DNA of 64,000 nt from Nocardia rosealba (GTDB taxonomy: Bacteria; Actinomycetota; Actinomycetes; Mycobacteriales; Mycobacteriaceae): NCBI RefSeq assembly GCF_020216065.1, contig NZ_JAIWNA010000005.1, forward strand, positions 182,464-246,463, given 5' to 3'. Of this stretch, positions 16,559 to 25,291 are shown one piece after another. The number at the start of each line of letters is the position of its first letter. Position 1 is the first letter of the stretch. Below the pieces are notes generated by a model. The model made no database searches, was not told where the DNA came from, and was given only the letters and a program-made list of their open reading frames with translations. Position numbers and translations under genes: made by a program.

Positions 16559-17979
16559 CACTGAGCCTCCTGCGGAACGGCGATCTTCCAGCTTTCCCGG
16601 CGATTCCGGTAGAACAGATAGGGAATGAGCAGCCCGACGATGCCCATTCCACCGCCGACGATCGCGAAATACACCAGCGGACTACCGCTGCCGAATTGCG
16701 AGGGCGGCACGAATCCGATGGCGAACGCCGCCACCGAGGACACCGATCCGAGCAGACACAGCGCGTACAACGCGGGCGCCCGGTAACCACGGGGATGATC
16801 CGGGTCGTCGCGGCGCAATTTCGCGGCCGCGGCGAACATCAGCACATACATGATGAGATACACCTGCGTGGTGATCACCGACAGAATCCAGTACGCGCTC
16901 GACACATTGGGAATCAGTGCGTAGAGCAAGGCGATGGCCGTGGTGAAAACGCCCTGGGCGACCAGCATGTTCTGCTGCACACCGTGCTTGTTGAGCCGGG
17001 TGAGAACCGGCGGCAGATAGCCCTCGCTCCGCCCGATCAGCAGCAGCCCCTTGGACGGTCCGGCCAGCCAGGTGAGCATCCCGCCCAGTGCGGCTGCCAC
17101 CAGGGCGATGCCGACGATCGGGGTGAGGAATCCGATGTGAAAGTGGCTGAAGAATCCGTCGAACGCCTGCATCACCCCGGCCGTCAGGCTCAAACTCGCC
17201 GAGGGCACCACCCAGCTGATCGCGAGCGCGGGCAGGATGAAGATGACCAGCACCAACCCTGCCGCCAATGCCATGGCCTTGGGGAATTCCTTGCCGGGAT
17301 TGCGCAGCGACGACACGTGGACCGCGTTCATCTCCATTCCCGCGTAGGACAGGAAGTTGTTCACGATCAAGACGAGGCTCGCCAGGCCGGTCCAGGCCGG
17401 TAGCAGATGCGCCGAGTCCATCGGTGCCGCCGAAGGATTGCCCTGGCCGAGGAATACCAGCCCGAGGACGACGAGCAGCGTGCCGGGAACCAGCGTGCCG
17501 ATGATCAGTCCCATGCTGGACAACCCGGCCACCGTCGTCGTGCCGCGCGAGGACACATACACCCCCGCCCAGTAGACGGTGATGATCACGATCGCCACGT
17601 ACGGGCCGTTCGACGCGAGCGAGGGATGAATGATGTAGGCGAAAGTGCTTGCCACATAAGCCAGCAGGCTCGGATAGTAGAAAATCGTCATGGCGAACTG
17701 GCACCACACCGCGAGGAAACCCAGCGGTTTACTCAGGCCGTCGCCCACCCATTTGTAGACCCCGCCGTCCCAGCCCGATGCCAATTCCGCCGCGACCAGC
17801 GAGGTCGGCATGAGGAAGAGAACGGCGGGAACGATGTAGAGGAAAACACAGGCAAGTCCGTAGACGGCCATTGTCGGTGCGGACCGCAGACTCGCCACCG
17901 AACTCGTGGTCATCAGCGCCAATGTCACCCAGGACAGGTATTTCGTGGTGGTCGCGGCTTTCGTCGCGGTGCCCGTCAT
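16558..17979 (-). CDS. APC-superfamily amino acid permease
   Basis: A 473-residue transporter with about twelve hydrophobic helices. The first helices carry SSVASLRSAPTMAVYGLA, reminiscent of the glutamate/GABA antiporter branch of the APC family, and AAELASGWDGGVYKWVGDGL matches the conserved second-helix loop. The C-terminal end is cytosolic (FYRNRRESWK). The substrate is probably an amino acid or derivative, but cannot be fixed from sequence. The ATG at 17979 follows GGAGG with eight bases between. It is the first gene of a three-gene unit with the hypothetical membrane protein and the M20 dipeptidase. Confidence 0.88.
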   Translation of the reverse strand: MTGTATKAATTTKYLSWVTLALMTTSSVASLRSAPTMAVYGLACVFLYIVPAVLFLMPTSLVAAELASGWDGGVYKWVGDGLSKPLGFLAVWCQFAMTIFYYPSLLAYVASTFAYIIHPSLASNGPYVAIVIITVYWAGVYVSSRGTTTVAGLSSMGLIIGTLVPGTLLVVLGLVFLGQGNPSAAPMDSAHLLPAWTGLASLVLIVNNFLSYAGMEMNAVHVSSLRNPGKEFPKAMALAAGLVLVIFILPALAISWVVPSASLSLTAGVMQAFDGFFSHFHIGFLTPIVGIALVAAALGGMLTWLAGPSKGLLLIGRSEGYLPPVLTRLNKHGVQQNMLVAQGVFTTAIALLYALIPNVSSAYWILSVITTQVYLIMYVLMFAAAAKLRRDDPDHPRGYRAPALYALCLLGSVSSVAAFAIGFVPPSQFGSGSPLVYFAIVGGGMGIVGLLIPYLFYRNRRESWKIAVPQEAQ

Positions 17980-18133
17980 CAGCGCTGCCTCCTGCCGTGT
18001 TCGCACAACTAGCGGAAACCCTCGAATAACGCTCGAGGATCGTAACCGTGTGGCAGCCGACCGGCGGCTTCGAAACGGGCACGATTACAGCGCGAATATT
18101 CGGACAGCGCAGGCAGGGGCAGCCGATAGGCCG

Positions 18134-18171
18134 CCGCCGCGCGCGGGTGATCGCCGATACGCGCGCGGCGG
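18134..18171 (-). terminator. GC-rich hairpin downstream of the DUF2334 gene
   Basis: CCGCCGCGCGCG (18134-18145) and CGCGCGCGGCGG (18160-18171) form a perfect 12-bp stem with a 14-base loop, just past the DUF2334 stop at 18178. There is no T tract, so this is an L-shaped or factor-dependent terminator at best. Confidence 0.45.
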
Positions 18172-18177
18172 GGCCGG

Positions 18178-18879
18178 TCAGGCGGCTTTGCTCGCCGGGA
18201 CCGGCTCCCAGCGGTAAACAGTGCTCCGGGCGCCGTGGTAGAGCGCGAGGTCGACCGCGTCGAGCACTGCCTGGCGCGGGCCCGAGCGCTGCAACTGCGC
18301 CCCCGAGATCGCCAGGCGCAGGACGCCGCCGCGCCGGGCAGTGCGGGCCGCGCCCATCACCAGCGCCCGGCACCACCAGGGTTCGGCCCGGAAGCCCTCG
18401 CCGATGCCGTACACCCGCGAACGCTGCGCCACATTGTTTTCCAGGTCGAGCATGGTGGTCAGGCCGAGGGCGAGGCGGAAACCCACGTCGGGGAGCGCGG
18501 CGAGCGCACCGGCGGAGGCGTCCCAGCGCGGGGCCGCGAACAGCCGGGTGCGCAACTGCACCTGTTCCATCACCCGATCGGCCGCTTTGAGCCGCAGCGT
18601 CGCCTCGTGCCGGGGCAGCGTGGCGAATTCGGCCCGCCTCGACTTGGTGGCCGCCTGGTCGTAGCCGTGCAGCACGATGGCGTCACCGGCCAGCCGCCGC
18701 CCGCGCAACCACGATTGCGTCGCCGGATCGTCGACCAGCCGGTATTTGCCCTTCAGCCGGGGCGCGACCAGCAACGACAGCCGCACCCCGCGCTGATCCA
18801 TCAGCTCCGCGAACTCGATCGCGGCATCGCGCGTGGTATCCCGGATTCCCGACACCGAAACGATCAGCTCGCCGTTCAT
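18178..18879 (-). CDS. DUF2334 domain protein (polysaccharide-deacetylase-like fold)
   Basis: A 233-residue protein of the DUF2334 family. It begins LIVSVSGIRDTT and continues with LSLLVAPRLKG, which corresponds to the metal-binding strand of deacetylase-like barrels, followed by LAGDAIVLHGYDQ with the conserved HGYDQ motif. A RLFAAPRWDAS block lies near the middle and VYRWEPVP at the C-terminus. There is no signal peptide. DUF2334 proteins are related to NodB-like deacetylases, but activity is unproven. The gene lies 80 bases downstream of ptrB on the same strand. Confidence 0.75.
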   Translation of the reverse strand: MNGELIVSVSGIRDTTRDAAIEFAELMDQRGVRLSLLVAPRLKGKYRLVDDPATQSWLRGRRLAGDAIVLHGYDQAATKSRRAEFATLPRHEATLRLKAADRVMEQVQLRTRLFAAPRWDASAGALAALPDVGFRLALGLTTMLDLENNVAQRSRVYGIGEGFRAEPWWCRALVMGAARTARRGGVLRLAISGAQLQRSGPRQAVLDAVDLALYHGARSTVYRWEPVPASKAA

Positions 18880-18933
18880 GTGTCAACGATGGCAGCCGGA
18901 GGTGACGGCAGCGTGGTTGCGCGATGAACAGTA

Positions 18934-18971
18934 GCGAGCGTCTATTTGTCGGCGAGCGTCTATTTGTCGGC
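18934..18971. repeat. 18-bp tandem duplication over the ptrB stop
   Basis: The unit GCGAGCGTCTATTTGTCG occurs twice in direct tandem (18934-18951 and 18952-18969) and the next two bases continue the repeat. On the minus strand each copy encodes the end of ptrB (LADK and stop), so the duplication added a second, unused copy of the last codons after the stop. Confidence 0.9.
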
Positions 18972-21110
18972 CAGGCCCACCGTGTCCAGCACCCAGGCGT
19001 ACTCGAACGCGACTTCCTTCCACTTCTCGTAGCGGCCGCTCACCCCGCCGTGGCCCGCGCTCATCTCCGTTTTCAGCAGCACTTCACTGTCACCGGTCTT
19101 GGTGGCGCGCAGCTTGGCGACCCACTTGGCCGGTTCCACGTACAGCACACGGGTGTCGTTGAGGCTGGTGATCGCCAGGATCGGCGGATAGTCCTTGGCC
19201 TCGACGTTCTCGTACGGCGAGTACGACTTCATGTACTCGTAGACGTCCTTGTCGGCCAACGGATTACCCCACTCGTCCCACTCGATCACCGTCAACGGCA
19301 GCGACGGATCGAGGATGGAGGTGAGCGGATCGACGAACGGGACATTGGCCAGGATGCCCGCGAACAGCTCCGGCGCCAGGTTGGCCACCGCGCCCATCAG
19401 CAGACCGCCCGCGCTGCCGCCGTCGGCGACGAGCCGGTCGGGTGCGGTGGTCCCCGCGTCGACGAGATGGCTTGCGACGGAGACGAAGTCGGTGAAGGTG
19501 TTCATCTTCGACAGGGTCTTGCCGTGCTCGTACCAGAGCCGGCCCATCTCGCCGCCGCCGCGCACATGGGCCACCGCGAACACCATGCCGCGCTCCAGCA
19601 GCGACAGCCGCGACACCGAGAACGACGGATCGATGCTGGCCTCGTAGGAGCCGTACCCGTACAGCAACATCGGCTTGGGCCCGGCGGGCAGATCGCGCCG
19701 CTGGATCAGCGAGATCGGGATGCGGGTGCCGTCGGAGGCCACTGCCCAATCACGATGCTGCTCATAGTCTTCGGCGTTGTAGCCACCGAGCACCGGCTGC
19801 TCCTTGCGCAGCAGCAGTTCCCCGGTGGCGGGCACGTAGTCGAACACCTGCATCGGGGTGATGAACGAGGTGACACCCACCCGCAGCGTCGGCTGCTCCC
19901 ACTCCGGGCTGGATCCCATACCGGCGGAGAACAATTCGAGCCCGAACTCGAGTTCGGTCAGCTCGCCGTAGCCCGCGGGGGTGAGCGGCCACACCGCGAG
20001 GCGGGGCAGGGCGCCGCGGCGGTAGCCGAGTACCAGGTGGTCGGCGAAGGCATCGATGTCCTCGAGCCGCACGTCCTCGCGGTGCCCGATCAGGATCGTC
20101 ATGTTCGACGGGTCGGTGGCAGGCGCTTCGGCGAGCACGAAGTTCTCCGCCTTCACGCCGTCGACCACGTCGTTGTGCAGGATCAGGAAACGGTCCGCAC
20201 CCGCGATCACCGCGTGCTCGGCCGAGTACTCCACACCCTCGCGCCGTGGCAGCAGCACCCGGAACTCGCCCTCGGGGGTGTCCGACTCCAGCACCCAGCC
20301 CTCGGTGGTGATCTTGGAACCCAGCCAGATCATCAGGTACTTCTCGGAGCGGGTGGCGCCGACGCTCACCCAGTAGCGCTCGTCCGGCTCGTGGAAGACC
20401 TTCACGTCGTCGGTGGACGCGGTGCCGACGCGGTGCCGCCATACGGTGTCGGGGCGCCAGGATTCGTCGACGGTCTGATAGAAGATGTGCGTCCCGTCCA
20501 GCGACCAGGTGGCCCCCGGTGCGGCGCCGACGACCTCGTCGGGCAGCAGTTCGCCGGTGCGCAGGTCCTTGATGCGCAGGGTGTAGCGCTCGTCGCCGGT
20601 GCTGTCGACCGAGTAGGCGAGCAGGTTGCCGTCGTGGCTCAGCGAGAACGCACCGAGTGCGAAGAAGTCGAGGCCCTCGGCGAGCACATTGCTGTCGAGC
20701 AGCACCTGCTCACCCTCGATGGAGGTGTCGACCTCGAGTTGCGGCGGCGTCCAGGCGTCGATGCCCTCGGCCTCGGCGTCGATCGGACAGCGGCAGTGCA
20801 CGCCGTACTGCTTGCCCTCGAAGCTGCGCGAGTAGTACCAGTACTCCCCCAGCCGGGTCGGCACCGACAGGTCCGTTTCCTGGGTGCGCGCCTTGATCTC
20901 GTCGAAGATCTTGTCCCGCAGGGGCTGCAGCTGATCGGTGCGCGCCGCGGTGTAGGCGTTCTCGTCCTCCAGGTACGCGATGACCTCGGGATCTTCCTTG
21001 TCCCGCAGCCACTCGTACTCGTCGACGAACGTGTCACCGTGGTGCACCCGTTCGACGGGCACCTTCTTCGCGATCGGCGCCGACACCACCGTCTGATTCT
21101 CGCCAGCCAT
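18960..21110 (-). CDS. ptrB: Oligopeptidase B / prolyl-oligopeptidase family serine protease
   Basis: A 716-residue S9A peptidase that cleaves small peptides after basic residues. The N-terminal ~400 residues form the seven-bladed propeller. The C-terminal hydrolase has the nucleophile in ADGGSAGGLLMGA, the aspartate region around SLNDTRVLYVEP and the histidine in AGHGGVSGRYEKW. GYGSYEASIDPSF is a hallmark of oligopeptidase B. The gene is intact, whereas in M. tuberculosis the orthologue is split as ptrBa/ptrBb. TACGGT on the minus strand (21122-21117) lies six bases before the ATG, which suggests a leaderless mRNA. An 18-bp tandem duplication follows the stop. Confidence 0.95.
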   Translation of the reverse strand: MAGENQTVVSAPIAKKVPVERVHHGDTFVDEYEWLRDKEDPEVIAYLEDENAYTAARTDQLQPLRDKIFDEIKARTQETDLSVPTRLGEYWYYSRSFEGKQYGVHCRCPIDAEAEGIDAWTPPQLEVDTSIEGEQVLLDSNVLAEGLDFFALGAFSLSHDGNLLAYSVDSTGDERYTLRIKDLRTGELLPDEVVGAAPGATWSLDGTHIFYQTVDESWRPDTVWRHRVGTASTDDVKVFHEPDERYWVSVGATRSEKYLMIWLGSKITTEGWVLESDTPEGEFRVLLPRREGVEYSAEHAVIAGADRFLILHNDVVDGVKAENFVLAEAPATDPSNMTILIGHREDVRLEDIDAFADHLVLGYRRGALPRLAVWPLTPAGYGELTELEFGLELFSAGMGSSPEWEQPTLRVGVTSFITPMQVFDYVPATGELLLRKEQPVLGGYNAEDYEQHRDWAVASDGTRIPISLIQRRDLPAGPKPMLLYGYGSYEASIDPSFSVSRLSLLERGMVFAVAHVRGGGEMGRLWYEHGKTLSKMNTFTDFVSVASHLVDAGTTAPDRLVADGGSAGGLLMGAVANLAPELFAGILANVPFVDPLTSILDPSLPLTVIEWDEWGNPLADKDVYEYMKSYSPYENVEAKDYPPILAITSLNDTRVLYVEPAKWVAKLRATKTGDSEVLLKTEMSAGHGGVSGRYEKWKEVAFEYAWVLDTVGLADK

Positions 21111-21116
21111 GTGTCC

Positions 21117-21122
21117 ACCGTA
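21117..21122 (-). promoter_or_regulatory. -10 element (TACGGT) of probable leaderless ptrB
   Basis: On the minus strand TACGGT ends six bases before the ATG at 21110 and fits TAnnnT. Confidence 0.45.
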
Positions 21123-21224
21123 GTCGCCGCCCCCGACCCCGGCCCGCCAACTCGGCCGTCACCGGGATCCGCCCCGCTCATGGCGGTGAGTATTTCTGCG
21201 GATGGCGGCTCGGGGCGGGGTCCG

Positions 21225-21230
21225 TAACCT
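21225..21230 (+). promoter_or_regulatory. -10 element (TAACCT) of probable leaderless DUF2330 gene
   Basis: TAACCT fits TAnnnT and ends six bases before the ATG at 21237. Confidence 0.45.
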
Positions 21231-21236
21231 GCTCGC

Positions 21237-22268
21237 ATGGGGATTCGCGGGACGGTTCGTTCGCTTGTTGTCGCCGGTGCGCTGCTGCTGGCTTCCGGTT
21301 CGGTTGTCGTGGCGCCCGCGGTGGCGTGTGCGTGTGGCGGGGTGGTGAGCGGCGACGGCTCGGCGCGGGTGGACAGTGAGACCGCCGTGCTCGGTTGGGA
21401 CGGTCGACGCGAAACCATTCTGATGCGGTTGGGGATGCGGTTCACCGGTGCCGATGCGGCGTTGATCGTGCCGACGCCCACGCCTGCCACGGTGTCGGCG
21501 GGTAGTGCGGCTTCGTTCGCCGAGCTGTCGCGGCTGACCGCGCCGGAGGTGGTGGTCGACCGGTACTGGTTCGACAGCGACAGGTACGAGTCCTCCGGTG
21601 GCGCACCGGGTTCCGGTCCAGAGGTGCTCGGCCAGGTGCGATTGGGTCCGCTCGAGGCGACAACGCTGCGCGGTGGTGACCTCACCGGTGTGCGGGAATG
21701 GTTGTCCGCCAACGGCTATCAACTGCGCCCCGAGGTGAGCGCCACCCTCGAACCGTACCTGCGCGAAGGCTGGTCGTTCGTCGCCATGCGGCTCACCAGC
21801 CCCGAACCCCTCGACGGCGCCCTGGACCCGGTGCGCCTCACCTTCGATTCCGATCGCCTCGTCTACCCGATGCGCATGTCGGCGGCGGCTACCACTCCCC
21901 AGTCGGTGCACCTCTACGTCTTCGGCGACCACCGCCTGACCCGCACCGACGCCGACACCGAATCCCAGTTCACCACGACCGAATTCGCTTCCCCCGTGGG
22001 CGCACTCACCGACCCTGATCTGATCGCGCTCGCCGCGGGCAAGACCTACCTGACCGAACTGTCGGTCTCCATTCCCCGCCCCGCCACCATCACCACCGAC
22101 TTCACCTTCGGCCCGGCCGACACCGACACCGCAGTGCGCGACCGCGTAGTCGAGAAGGAGTACGTCGAAATCCTCGGCTTCCCCGCAGGTTACGTCCTTG
22201 TCGCCGTGGCACTGTCGATCCTGGCCGTGGCAGGCGGCGCATTGCTGCGCCGCCGCTCGACACGTTAG
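21237..22268 (+). CDS. DUF2330 domain secreted/membrane-anchored protein
   Basis: A 343-residue protein of the DUF2330 family. The first ~30 residues form a signal peptide (SLVVAGALLLASGSVVVAPAVA) followed by the conserved CACGG motif, which begins the mature domain. The central region contains blocks for beta-rich folding (ETAVLGWDGRRETILMRLG, ALIVPTPTPATV, FVAMRLTSPEPLDG). A C-terminal transmembrane helix (VLVAVALSILAVAGGALL) with an RRRSTR tail anchors it, so the bulk lies outside. Function is unknown. The stop overlaps that of the convergent mycolyltransferase gene by four bases. Confidence 0.8.
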   Translation: MGIRGTVRSLVVAGALLLASGSVVVAPAVACACGGVVSGDGSARVDSETAVLGWDGRRETILMRLGMRFTGADAALIVPTPTPATVSAGSAASFAELSRLTAPEVVVDRYWFDSDRYESSGGAPGSGPEVLGQVRLGPLEATTLRGGDLTGVREWLSANGYQLRPEVSATLEPYLREGWSFVAMRLTSPEPLDGALDPVRLTFDSDRLVYPMRMSAAATTPQSVHLYVFGDHRLTRTDADTESQFTTTEFASPVGALTDPDLIALAAGKTYLTELSVSIPRPATITTDFTFGPADTDTAVRDRVVEKEYVEILGFPAGYVLVAVALSILAVAGGALLRRRSTR

Positions 22269-23224
22269 GCCCCGAGAGCGGGTCCGATGGTGGGCCAGGA
22301 GTGGTGCAGGGCGTCCTGCCAGTAACCCCAGGAGTGGGTGCCGACAGGGTGGTAGTCGATGTCGGCCCCGATGCCCGCGGCCGCGAGCCGCTGGCCGAAG
22401 GAAGCCATGCAGCCGTTGACGCCGACCTCGATGGGGCCACCGAGAACGATGTTCTCCGGCAGCTGAGGCTTGAGCTGGGCCTCGTGGTGGCCGGGGATGC
22501 CGGTGCCGGTCGACATGTACAGCGCCTTGCCGCGCAGGTTGTCGAGCAGCTGGGCCGGGTCGTGCGCCGCCCATTCGGGACTGCCCGGCGCACCCCACAT
22601 ATTGAGTGGGTTACCACCGCGGTTGGTGATGGAGAACATCATCGCGCCCGCCGCCATGCCCATGTCGGGGCACGCGCTGTAGCCGGCGACGGCCCGGTAG
22701 AGGCCGGGGTTGCGAGCGGCCAGGATGTAGGCCGCGTTGCCGCCCATCGACAGGCCACCGATGGCGTTCACGCCGTTGCCGTCGAAGCGAGCGTCGATCA
22801 GGCCCGGCAGTTCACGGGTGAGGAACGTTTCCCACTTGTACCGGCCGAAACGCGGGTCGTCGGCGATCCAGTCGGTGTAGTAGCTGGCCTGCCCGCCCAT
22901 CGGCAGCACCACGTTCACGTGCTTGCCACGGAAGAACGCCTCGGCGTCGGTGGCATTGGTCCAGGTGCTCTGGCCGATGCCCGGATCGAGGCCGTCGAGC
23001 AGGTAGTACGTACCGCGCGCTCCGCCACCCGCCGGGTGCAGAACCTGCAGCTCGATATTGCGCCCCATCGCGGGCGAGGTGACGGTGATCGCGGTGCGGT
23101 TCGGGGTGAGCGCACGCTCCCCGACGATGTCCGCGGCCGCGGCGGGTGCGGGCTGCAGAACGCCCGGACCGATGAACGCGATGGCGAATGCCAGCACTGA
23201 AGCAGCAACACCTGAACGACGCAC
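22265..23224 (-). CDS. Secreted Ag85-type mycolyltransferase
   Basis: A 319-residue exported esterase of the antigen 85 family, which transfers mycolates to trehalose or arabinogalactan. A signal peptide occupies about residues 1-31 (ending APAAAA). The serine nucleophile is Ser159 in GGLSMGG, and the catalytic histidine is His297 in THSWGYW. ASYYTDW and YKWETFLTRELPG are typical Ag85 blocks. The protein is intact and confirms a mycolic-acid cell envelope for this organism. Other fbp paralogues probably exist elsewhere, so I give no symbol. Confidence 0.93.
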   Translation of the reverse strand: MRRSGVAASVLAFAIAFIGPGVLQPAPAAAADIVGERALTPNRTAITVTSPAMGRNIELQVLHPAGGGARGTYYLLDGLDPGIGQSTWTNATDAEAFFRGKHVNVVLPMGGQASYYTDWIADDPRFGRYKWETFLTRELPGLIDARFDGNGVNAIGGLSMGGNAAYILAARNPGLYRAVAGYSACPDMGMAAGAMMFSITNRGGNPLNMWGAPGSPEWAAHDPAQLLDNLRGKALYMSTGTGIPGHHEAQLKPQLPENIVLGGPIEVGVNGCMASFGQRLAAAGIGADIDYHPVGTHSWGYWQDALHHSWPTIGPALGA

Positions 23225-23361
23225 GATCTACCCTCCATAACCGCATGCCAATGACAGTCCAAAGTAACCCACCGATGAACACCAAGGAAGCATTCGGCGA
23301 TTTGGGCGTTTCTTCGGCAAACTTTTGGGTATGTATTGACCGCTTCGTCCGAAATCGCAGG

Positions 23362-23784
23362 TCAGCGGGTAAGAGCGCCCCGGATCGAGCCCGCGAGGTA
23401 GTCCAGATCGGCGCGGGCGGGCGAGGTGGGTCGCGCGCGCAGCCCGAAGCCGTCGCCGGGCGTGCGCGGAATGACGTGCAGGTGCACGTGGAATACCTCT
23501 TGGCCGGCCGTAACCCCGTCGGCGAGAAAGAAATTCACGCCGTCGGCGGCCACCTCGCTGTCACGCAGAGCCGCCGCGATCCGCTGCCCCACCTGAAACA
23601 GCTTGCCGCCCAACTCCGGATCGAGTTCGGCAAGGCTCGGCGCGGCCACCTTGGGCACCACGAGCACATGGCCGGGCGTCACGGGACGAATATCCATGAA
23701 CGCCAGGACATCATCGTCCTCGTACACCTTGGAAGCAGGCGCCCGACCGGCGACGATGTCGGCGAAGATCGTGTACGGATTCAT
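23362..23784 (-). CDS. HIT-family nucleotide hydrolase/transferase
   Basis: A 140-residue histidine-triad protein. The N-terminal TIFADIVAGRAPASKVYEDD and the LAFMDIRPVTPGHVLVVPK strand are typical, and the triad is HVHLHV followed by IPR. These enzymes hydrolyse nucleoside phosphoramidates or dinucleotides. The ATG at 23784 begins MNPYTIFAD. TACCGT on the minus strand (23796-23791) lies six bases upstream, so the transcript is probably leaderless and the longer reading frame to 23859 is not used. Confidence 0.92.
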   Translation of the reverse strand: MNPYTIFADIVAGRAPASKVYEDDDVLAFMDIRPVTPGHVLVVPKVAAPSLAELDPELGGKLFQVGQRIAAALRDSEVAADGVNFFLADGVTAGQEVFHVHLHVIPRTPGDGFGLRARPTSPARADLDYLAGSIRGALTR

Positions 23785-23790
23785 CCGCGC

Positions 23791-23796
23791 ACGGTA
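23791..23796 (-). promoter_or_regulatory. -10 element (TACCGT) of probable leaderless HIT gene
   Basis: On the minus strand TACCGT ends six bases before the ATG at 23784 and fits TAnnnT. Confidence 0.45.
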
Positions 23797-23863
23797 TCGA
23801 AAACGCACGAGAGCCCGCCACCGCCGCCGCAGGGCGGGCAGGGGCGGGCTCATGCGCACGGCT

Positions 23864-25285
23864 CTACAGAATCGGCGAGGGCGTGTACCGCGCGGCCTCC
23901 GGGTTGGCCTCGACCAGCTTCTGCACCTGGGCGATCACCTCGGACACCTGATCGGTGGCCGCGCCGATGAACGCGGACTTGTCGGCCAGCGCCGCGTCGA
24001 GGGCGGCACGGTCGAGCGGCATCCGGTCGTCGGCGGCGAGCCGGTCGAGCAGATCGGGTTCGCGCCCCTGCTCACGCATGGCGAGGGCGACGGCCACCGC
24101 GTGCTCCTTGATGACCTCGTGCGCGGTCTCGCGGCCGACACCGGCGCGCACCGCCGCCATCAGGATGCGGGTGGTGGCCAGGAACGGCAGGTACCGGTCG
24201 AGCTCGCGCGACACCACCGCCGGGTAGGCACCGAACTCGGCGAGCACGGTCAGGAACGTCTCCATCTGCCCGTCGATGGCGAAGAAGGCATCGGGCAGTG
24301 CGACGCGACGCACCACCGAGCAGAACACGTCGCCCTCGTTCCACTGCGCGCCCGCCAGCTCCGCGGCCATCGAGCCGTAGCCGCGCAGCACCACCTGCAG
24401 ACCGTTCACCCGCTCACAGGAGCGGGTGTTCATCTTGTGTGGCATGGCCGAGGACCCGACCTGACCCGGCTGGAACCCTTCGGTGACCAGCTCGTGGCCC
24501 GCCATCAGGCGGATCGTGTGCGCGAACGACGACGGCCCGGCACCCAGCTGCACCAGCGCCGAGAGCACGTCGTGGTCGAGCGAGCGCGGGTACACCTGGC
24601 CCACGCTGGTGAAGACGTTCTTGAAACCGAGGTGGGTCGCCACCTGCTGCTCGAGGGCGGCGAGCTTGCCCGCGTCACCGTCGAGCAGGTCGAGCATGTC
24701 CTGGGCGGTGCCCATCGGGCCCTTGATGCCGCGCAGCGGGTAGCGGTCGATCAGCTCACGCAGCCGGGTGAGCGCGACGAGCACCTCGTCGGCGGCCGAA
24801 GCGAAACGCTTGCCGAGCGTGGTGGCCTGCGCCGCGACATTGTGCGAGCGGCCCGCCATCACCAGCGCCTGATACTCGGCGGCCCGCTCACCGAGCCGCG
24901 CGGCGATGGCGACACCGTGGTCGTAGACGTGCTCGAGCGAGAGCCGGATCTGCAGCTGCTCCACGTTCTCGGTGAGGTCGCGGCTGGTCATGCCCTTGTG
25001 CACGTGCTCGTGCCCGGCCAGCGCGTTGAACTCCTCGATGCGGGCCTTCACATCGTGGCGGGTGACCCGCTCGCGCTCGGCGATCGAGGCCAGGTCCACG
25101 TGATCGATGACCCGCTCGTAGTCCTCGACCACCCCTGCGGGAACGTCGATCCCGAGCTGCGACTGGGCGCGCAGCACCTCGAGCCACAGCTTGCGCTCGA
25201 GCACGATCTTGTTCTCGGGCGACCAGAGCGCGACGAGCTCCGGGCTGGCGTATCGGGTGGCGAGGACATTCGGGACGAGGCTCAC
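23864..25285 (-). CDS. purB: Adenylosuccinate lyase
   Basis: A 473-residue lyase for two steps of purine metabolism, converting SAICAR to AICAR and adenylosuccinate to AMP. Conserved features are PNVLATRYASPEL at the N-terminus, MTSRDLTENVEQ, a GRSHNVAAQATTLGKR block with the catalytic histidine, and the superfamily signature GSSAMPHKMN. I chose GTG 25285, which starts the conserved VSLVPNVLATRYAS; a GTG two codons upstream is possible. The gene starts directly after the TetR gene on the same strand, and the end of that gene contains TAGACT eight bases before this start, a possible own promoter. Confidence 0.95.
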   Translation of the reverse strand: MSLVPNVLATRYASPELVALWSPENKIVLERKLWLEVLRAQSQLGIDVPAGVVEDYERVIDHVDLASIAERERVTRHDVKARIEEFNALAGHEHVHKGMTSRDLTENVEQLQIRLSLEHVYDHGVAIAARLGERAAEYQALVMAGRSHNVAAQATTLGKRFASAADEVLVALTRLRELIDRYPLRGIKGPMGTAQDMLDLLDGDAGKLAALEQQVATHLGFKNVFTSVGQVYPRSLDHDVLSALVQLGAGPSSFAHTIRLMAGHELVTEGFQPGQVGSSAMPHKMNTRSCERVNGLQVVLRGYGSMAAELAGAQWNEGDVFCSVVRRVALPDAFFAIDGQMETFLTVLAEFGAYPAVVSRELDRYLPFLATTRILMAAVRAGVGRETAHEVIKEHAVAVALAMREQGREPDLLDRLAADDRMPLDRAALDAALADKSAFIGAATDQVSEVIAQVQKLVEANPEAARYTPSPIL

Positions 25286-25291
25286 GAGCAC

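Noticed and set aside
18924..21227. 767-codon plus-strand ORF
   Set aside because: Antisense to ptrB; no family resemblance.
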